From: CAYNNQ01 sp051748085 | GTDB taxonomy: Bacteria; Desulfobacterota; Desulfovibrionia; Desulfovibrionales; Desulfonatronovibrionaceae | Assembly: GCA_051748085.1 (NCBI GenBank) | Contig: JBNJHA010000001.1 | Location: 1 to 64,000 of the forward strand | Direction of reading: 5' to 3' | Length of the DNA stretch: 64,000 nucleotides | In this document: in pieces, positions 60,022 to 64,000 of the stretch | How the letters are laid out: each line of letters starts with the position of its first letter | Position numbering within the stretch: the stretch's first letter is position 1 | Translations under genes and position numbers: made by a program | Notes under the pieces: generated by a model | Seen by the model: only the letters and a program-made list of their open reading frames with translations | What the model was told of the DNA's origin: nothing | Databases searched by the model: none

Positions 60022-61854
60022 ATGCTAAAATCACTTTTACATAAAAATCCCGCCAGACAACAATTCAGCATACCTGATCTCGAAAATCCGGAATTGTTCA
60101 GGGAATTGTATCCCTATAAAAAAATCAGCCGGACCATGTTTGATGACGCGTTTGTCCTTCCGCGTCCTCCGGAAGAAATGTTCATCACCGATACCACCTT
60201 TCGCGATGGCCAACAGGCAAGACCTCCTTACACGGTTGAACAAATTACCAATATTTACGACTACATGCATCGTCTGGCCGGATTTTCCGGTCTGATACGC
60301 CAATGCGAATTCTTTTTGTATTCGGATAAAGACCGCAGAGCTGTTGAAGCCTGTCTTGAAAGAGGCTATCGGTACCCGGAGGTCACCGGCTGGATCAGGT
60401 CCAATGCAGACGACCTTGATCTCGTCAGCAAAGCCGGACTGAAGGAAACCGGAATACTGACCTCGGTCTCGGATTTCCACCTGTATCTCAAACTGGGCAA
60501 AAACCGCAGGCAAGCTGCCCGCGACTACCTGGAGATAATAGAAAAAGCTTTGGCCAAAGGCATCATTCCCCGCTGTCATTTTGAAGATGTAACCCGGGCC
60601 GATATTTATGGATTTTGCATTCCCTTGGCTCAAAGCCTGATGCGCCTTGCGAAGCAAGGCAATCTGCCGGTAAAAATACGCCTTTGCGACACCATGGGTT
60701 ATGGTGTTCCTTATCCGGGCGCAGCTTTACCACGCAGCGTGGGTAAAATAATCCGAACATTTACGGACGAGGCTGGTGTTCCCGGAGAATGGCTTGAATG
60801 GCACGGACACAACGATTTTCACAAAGCGCACATAAATACGGTTACCGCATGGCTCTACGGCTGCTCCGGGGCCAACGGGACCATGTTTGGATTTGGCGAA
60901 CGTACTGGAAACGCCCCTATTGAAGCTCTCATCATAGAATATATTTCGCTTACCGGGCATGATGATCATTCCGACACCCGGCTGATCACTACCCTGGCCA
61001 GATATTTTGAACAGGAGTTGGGCCAGCCGGTACCGGCCAACTATCCTTTTGCCGGCCGTGACTTTAACGCTACCAGCGCCGGCATCCATGTGGACGGCCT
61101 GATGAAAAATGAAGAAATCTACAATATTTTCGACACAAAGCTTATTTTGGACAAGCCGGTGCCGATCATCATAAACGATAAATCAGGCAAGGCCGGCATT
61201 GCCTATTGGATAAACCACAATCTTGAACTTAGCGGCAAAGACAAGGTGGACAAAAGACATCCGGCAGTGCATAAAATCGCTAAACGCATAGCCCGCGAAT
61301 ATGAAAATGGCAGGACAACCAATATTTCGCATAAAGAGATGGAAACTTTTGTAAGAAGGTTCATGCCTGAAAAATTCGCATCCGAATTTGACCATCTCAA
61401 GGTGGTCGCCCACGACGCCGGAGCGCAGATAATGCAGGATCTGGGCGACTATAAAATCTTCCACAGCGACAGTCGTGAAGAAATAGATCGGGTCATGGGC
61501 CTTTTCCAGGAAAAATATCCTTTTATCCAATATCTGTACCTGACGGACAGCAAAGGCAGGCTCATTGCCTGGAATGTTAGCGATATCCAATACTTGAACA
61601 AATACCGGGACATCCCGTATGGACAGGATTTTTCCGACCGCCAGTGGTTCATCGCCCCGGTAAAGACGGGCAAACTGCATATTACGGATTTCTACAAATC
61701 ATTTTTTACCGGCAAGTTATGTCTGACTGTATCCGTGCCCATATTCGATGAAGATGAAACCATGACCGGAGTCCTGGGCGCGGACATCCAATTTGAGGAT
61801 TTAGTCAAAATACAGGAAGGACTGCGGGATGAGCAGCAACAGGAAATCAACTAA
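60022..61854 (+). CDS. DRE-TIM acyltransferase (Re-citrate/homocitrate synthase-like) fused to a Cache-like domain
   Basis: 610 aa, with AAAGGAG before the ATG. Residues ~50-440 form an HMGL/isopropylmalate-synthase TIM barrel, with the metal and catalytic motif ITDTTFRDGQQARPP and the HxH motif WLEWHGHNDFHKAH. This type includes Re-citrate synthase and homocitrate synthase, which condense acetyl-CoA with a 2-oxo acid. The C-terminal ~115 residues (YPFIQYLYLTDSKGRLIAWNVSD ... DRQWFIAPVKTGKLHITDFY ... TGVLGADIQFEDLVKI) look like a Cache/PAS-fold ligand-sensing domain, normally found on receptors. That suggests allosteric control by a small acid (inference). There is no signal peptide. Confidence 0.85.
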   Translation: MLKSLLHKNPARQQFSIPDLENPELFRELYPYKKISRTMFDDAFVLPRPPEEMFITDTTFRDGQQARPPYTVEQITNIYDYMHRLAGFSGLIRQCEFFLYSDKDRRAVEACLERGYRYPEVTGWIRSNADDLDLVSKAGLKETGILTSVSDFHLYLKLGKNRRQAARDYLEIIEKALAKGIIPRCHFEDVTRADIYGFCIPLAQSLMRLAKQGNLPVKIRLCDTMGYGVPYPGAALPRSVGKIIRTFTDEAGVPGEWLEWHGHNDFHKAHINTVTAWLYGCSGANGTMFGFGERTGNAPIEALIIEYISLTGHDDHSDTRLITTLARYFEQELGQPVPANYPFAGRDFNATSAGIHVDGLMKNEEIYNIFDTKLILDKPVPIIINDKSGKAGIAYWINHNLELSGKDKVDKRHPAVHKIAKRIAREYENGRTTNISHKEMETFVRRFMPEKFASEFDHLKVVAHDAGAQIMQDLGDYKIFHSDSREEIDRVMGLFQEKYPFIQYLYLTDSKGRLIAWNVSDIQYLNKYRDIPYGQDFSDRQWFIAPVKTGKLHITDFYKSFFTGKLCLTVSVPIFDEDETMTGVLGADIQFEDLVKIQEGLRDEQQQEIN

Positions 61855-61978
61855 TCCGGTTTTGTTCGAAAACAGCAAATATTCAAATGGTGCATAAAAC
61901 ACAAAAAATCCATGCCTTTCGTTGAAGAGCCAAAAAAATTATAGTCCCAAGTTCAACCCGCAAAAAACAGGAGACATC

Positions 61979-62485
61979 ATGAAAAACAGACTAATCCTTT
62001 TATCACTGCTAACTTTATTAATTATGGCCTTAGGCGGTTGCGCCACTTCGCAAAAAAAACAGGACACCGCCAATCAAGCACCGCCGCCACCTTCTTCTGA
62101 AGAGGCCAAAAATCTCTATTTTGATTTCGACGACATTCCGATTCCCAACGAAATGGAGCTTGACTCCGATGATTCGATCCTCTTTGAGAGTCCCGAATTG
62201 AAAGCCGGAGTGGTCGTCTTTAAAGGCCGAGTAGAGGCAATTTCGCTTTTTGATTTCTTTTTAAACAATATGCCCCAGGAAAACTGGCATCTGCGCAGCT
62301 ACTTTAAATACGGACGATACATAATGGTTTTTGAAAAACCGGACAAGGACTGCATCATCCAGATAAAGGACGATACATTTAAAACCGAACTGCAGATATG
62401 GGTCACTCCGCGCTTTCCAGTCGAAGAAGACAAAATGAGTGGTCCGGACCTTAATCAGGACATGGAAACCGATCTTGTACAATGA
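61979..62485 (+). CDS. Lipoprotein upstream of coaBC
   Basis: 168 aa from the ATG at 61979 (AGGAG just before); an upstream in-frame ATG adds 19 residues ahead of the signal peptide. The lipobox is LGGC|A. The mature part has IPNEMELDSDDSILFESPELKAGVVVFKGRVEA and SYFKYGRYIMVFEKPDKDCIIQI, a pattern shared by a family of delta-proteobacterial lipoproteins; no function is known to me. It overlaps coaBC by four bases. Confidence 0.82.
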   Translation: MKNRLILLSLLTLLIMALGGCATSQKKQDTANQAPPPPSSEEAKNLYFDFDDIPIPNEMELDSDDSILFESPELKAGVVVFKGRVEAISLFDFFLNNMPQENWHLRSYFKYGRYIMVFEKPDKDCIIQIKDDTFKTELQIWVTPRFPVEEDKMSGPDLNQDMETDLVQ

Positions 62486-63702
62486 TTAGATCCTACCATC
62501 TTTTTCATTTATATACCGGAAAGCGCGTCCACTTAGGAGTCTGCGGCAGCATCGCCGCCTACAAGACACTTGATTTGCTGCGACATCTTGGGAAGGCCGG
62601 AATAGATTTGGGAGTCACACTGACCCGGGCCGGGCAAACCTTTGTCCCGGCCCTCAATTACCAGGCCCTTGGCGCCGATCCGGTATTTGCTCCGGATAAT
62701 ATCAATGCGGAGGATACCTTTGCCCATTTAACGCCGGGCAAGACATCGGACTGTATGCTCGTGGCCCCGGCTACGGCAAATACCCTGGCCCAAATTGCCC
62801 AGGGACTCGCCGCTGATCTTCTAAGTTGCCAAATCCTTTCTTTTCCCGGACCGATCCTGATTGCACCGGCAATGAACCCGGTCATGTGGGAAGCCAATGC
62901 CACGCGTCACAACTGGGAAGTCCTGAAACGACGCGGGTTTATTCCCGTCACTCCGGGTTCCGGAAACACCGCCTGCGGAGATCGGGGACAGGGAAGACTG
63001 GCCGAGGGCCACATCATCTTTCTCAATGTACTGAGGAGTTTAAGTCCGCAGGACCTATCCGGCAGAAAAATCCTCATTACCTGCGGGCCTACAAAAGAAA
63101 AATTTGATGCAGTCCGGTTGTGGACCAATCCGTCCACGGGAAAAATGGGGTTTGCCCTTGCCACGAGTGCCTGGCTTCGCGGCGCGCAAGTATGGGTTGT
63201 TCACGGAACGGAAACCTTTCCGGAACTGCCCCCGGATATTAAATGCATCCCCGCGCGGGAGGCCCAAACAATGCATGACGCGGCTATTGATCTCTGGCCG
63301 GATATGGACATTGGCTGCTTCGCCGCCGCAGTGGCCGACTACACCCCAAGCAATCCGCTCTGTCATAAAAGCAAGAAAGCAGGCCAGAACGAACTTACTA
63401 TAAAATTTTCCCGCACTCCGGATATCCTGGCAAAAGCAGGAAAAAACAAAAAAAACGGACAACTGCTTATCGGCTTTGCGGCTGAAACGGATGATCTGAA
63501 AGCGGCCTGCCGCGCAAAACTTAAACAAAAAAATCTGGACTTAATCGCGGGCAACTTGATCGGAAAAATGGACTCCGGTTTTGCTTCTGACAAAAACACC
63601 GTCACTCTTCTTGACCGCCGCGACCGTATTGAATCCTGGCCGCCCCTGGATAAAACCGAAGTCGCATGGCGTATATGGGACTGGCTTCTGGATTTAAAAT
63701 GA
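62482..63702 (+). CDS. coaBC: Bifunctional phosphopantothenoylcysteine decarboxylase/synthetase
   Basis: 406 aa. The N-terminal CoaC flavoprotein domain shows VCGSIAAYKTLDLLRHL, LVAPATANTLAQIAQGLAADLL, PAMNPVMWEANATRHN and GNTACGDRGQGRLAE with the active-site Cys. The CoaB domain has ITCGPTKEKFDAVRLWTNPSTGKMG, AAVADYTP and IGFAAETDD. It carries out two steps of coenzyme A synthesis. Both its start and stop overlap neighbouring genes by four bases. Confidence 0.96.
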   Translation: MIRSYHLFHLYTGKRVHLGVCGSIAAYKTLDLLRHLGKAGIDLGVTLTRAGQTFVPALNYQALGADPVFAPDNINAEDTFAHLTPGKTSDCMLVAPATANTLAQIAQGLAADLLSCQILSFPGPILIAPAMNPVMWEANATRHNWEVLKRRGFIPVTPGSGNTACGDRGQGRLAEGHIIFLNVLRSLSPQDLSGRKILITCGPTKEKFDAVRLWTNPSTGKMGFALATSAWLRGAQVWVVHGTETFPELPPDIKCIPAREAQTMHDAAIDLWPDMDIGCFAAAVADYTPSNPLCHKSKKAGQNELTIKFSRTPDILAKAGKNKKNGQLLIGFAAETDDLKAACRAKLKQKNLDLIAGNLIGKMDSGFASDKNTVTLLDRRDRIESWPPLDKTEVAWRIWDWLLDLK

Positions 63703-64000
63703 ATGAGTACGCGCGCCAGTTATATCAGGCCGGTGTTCGACACCTGTACATACCAGGCAGGGATCTGCTCGCCGACCAAGGCAGACCACGGCCCGGCGAA
63801 GCGCAAAAAGAACATCCCCATCAAACAAAAAAAGATACGCCTTCCGAGCCGCGGCAGGCAAAACCGCTTGCTTTTGCTGAAATGCCCATGGTTCTACGCA
63901 AATTAATTAAACCCTGCCCGGTCCTGTGGACCTATTTTGAATTTATGCATGACTTATTCGAAGAAGGCGATCCAGCCCGGCAAAAATTAATACGTAAAAT
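63699..64000 (+). CDS. Hypothetical protein, 5' part only (runs off right edge)
   Basis: At least 100 codons from an ATG that overlaps the coaBC stop by four bases. The first part is polar and low in complexity (GRPRPGEAQKEHPHQTKKDTPSEPRQ). The later part, PCPVLWTYFEFMHDLFEEGDPARQKLIRK, looks like a folded helical segment. I do not recognise it; coupling to coaBC is the only clue. Confidence 0.7.
   Translation, partial: MNEYARQLYQAGVRHLYIPGRDLLADQGRPRPGEAQKEHPHQTKKDTPSEPRQAKPLAFAEMPMVLRKLIKPCPVLWTYFEFMHDLFEEGDPARQKLIRK

Noticed and set aside
1..64000. tRNA, rRNA or CRISPR array
   Set aside because: No T-loop-like GGTTCGAATCC block with a matching cloverleaf, no rRNA segment and no regularly spaced direct repeats were found by reading the intergenic regions.

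Overview
The window looks like a chromosomal piece of an anaerobic, sulfate-reducer-type deltaproteobacterium, most likely in the Desulfovibrionales. The evidence is a PerR-rubrerythrin-desulfoferrodoxin-rubredoxin-Roo oxygen-defence cluster, two small families otherwise known from Desulfovibrio (DVU0298 and DVU0772 types), a tungsten-type aldehyde:ferredoxin oxidoreductase, an Fe-S serine dehydratase and a Re-citrate-synthase-like enzyme. It is a draft assembly, with a run of 100 N at 42972-43071. No rRNA, tRNA, CRISPR array or intact transposase gene was found.

Layout. 1-7058 (minus strand): a truncated 4Fe-4S membrane protein, a Tat-exported DUF362 protein, a Mut7-C protein, an amino-acid permease, serine dehydratase, an LhgO-type FAD oxidase and a family-3 solute-binding protein. 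7668-13426: a complete tripartite RND efflux operon (outer-membrane factor, adaptor, pump). 13476-17768: a cereblon-type CULT protein, a YchF-like ATPase, an M48 membrane protease, YjbQ and a soluble histidine kinase. 18141-24394: trmFO (minus), an orphan OppD/OppF ATPase pair, a U32 peptidase-family protein and a lipoprotein. 24784-38419: an A+T-rich type II secretion locus. gspCDEF are on the plus strand, followed by an inverted block that reads G-H-I-J-K-L-M-N on the minus strand, except that gspJ is flipped back to plus. 38512-43461: a DVU0298-type protein and the oxygen-defence genes (roo, three rubredoxins, dfx, rubrerythrin, perR). 43527-49326: a GNAT/nitrilase fusion, a glycerophosphodiesterase, a SagB-type oxidoreductase, a DVU0772-type protein with a PerR-like operator, an AI-2E family transporter and lipoate ligase. 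49682-54121: AOR, a MoaD/ThiS-like carrier, a ThiF/MoeB-like activating enzyme and a PAS histidine kinase. 54133-64000: rdgB, glmS, an AMIN-domain amidase, a LysM lipoprotein, a DRE-TIM enzyme fused to a Cache-like domain, a lipoprotein, coaBC and the start of an unknown gene.

The intergenic spaces carry small mobile-looking repeats. Family B (about 265 bp) has GTAACTATTCA-type inverted ends. One copy sits inside a family A repeat and is flanked by a perfect 8-bp duplication, GAAATTTT, which shows directly that it transposed. A second B copy lies at the flipped gspJ gene, and a third, partial copy lies between roo and the rubredoxins. A related element with two very strong hairpins follows roo. 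Palindromic AT-rich operators in front of perR and the DVU0772-type gene point to a shared peroxide regulon.
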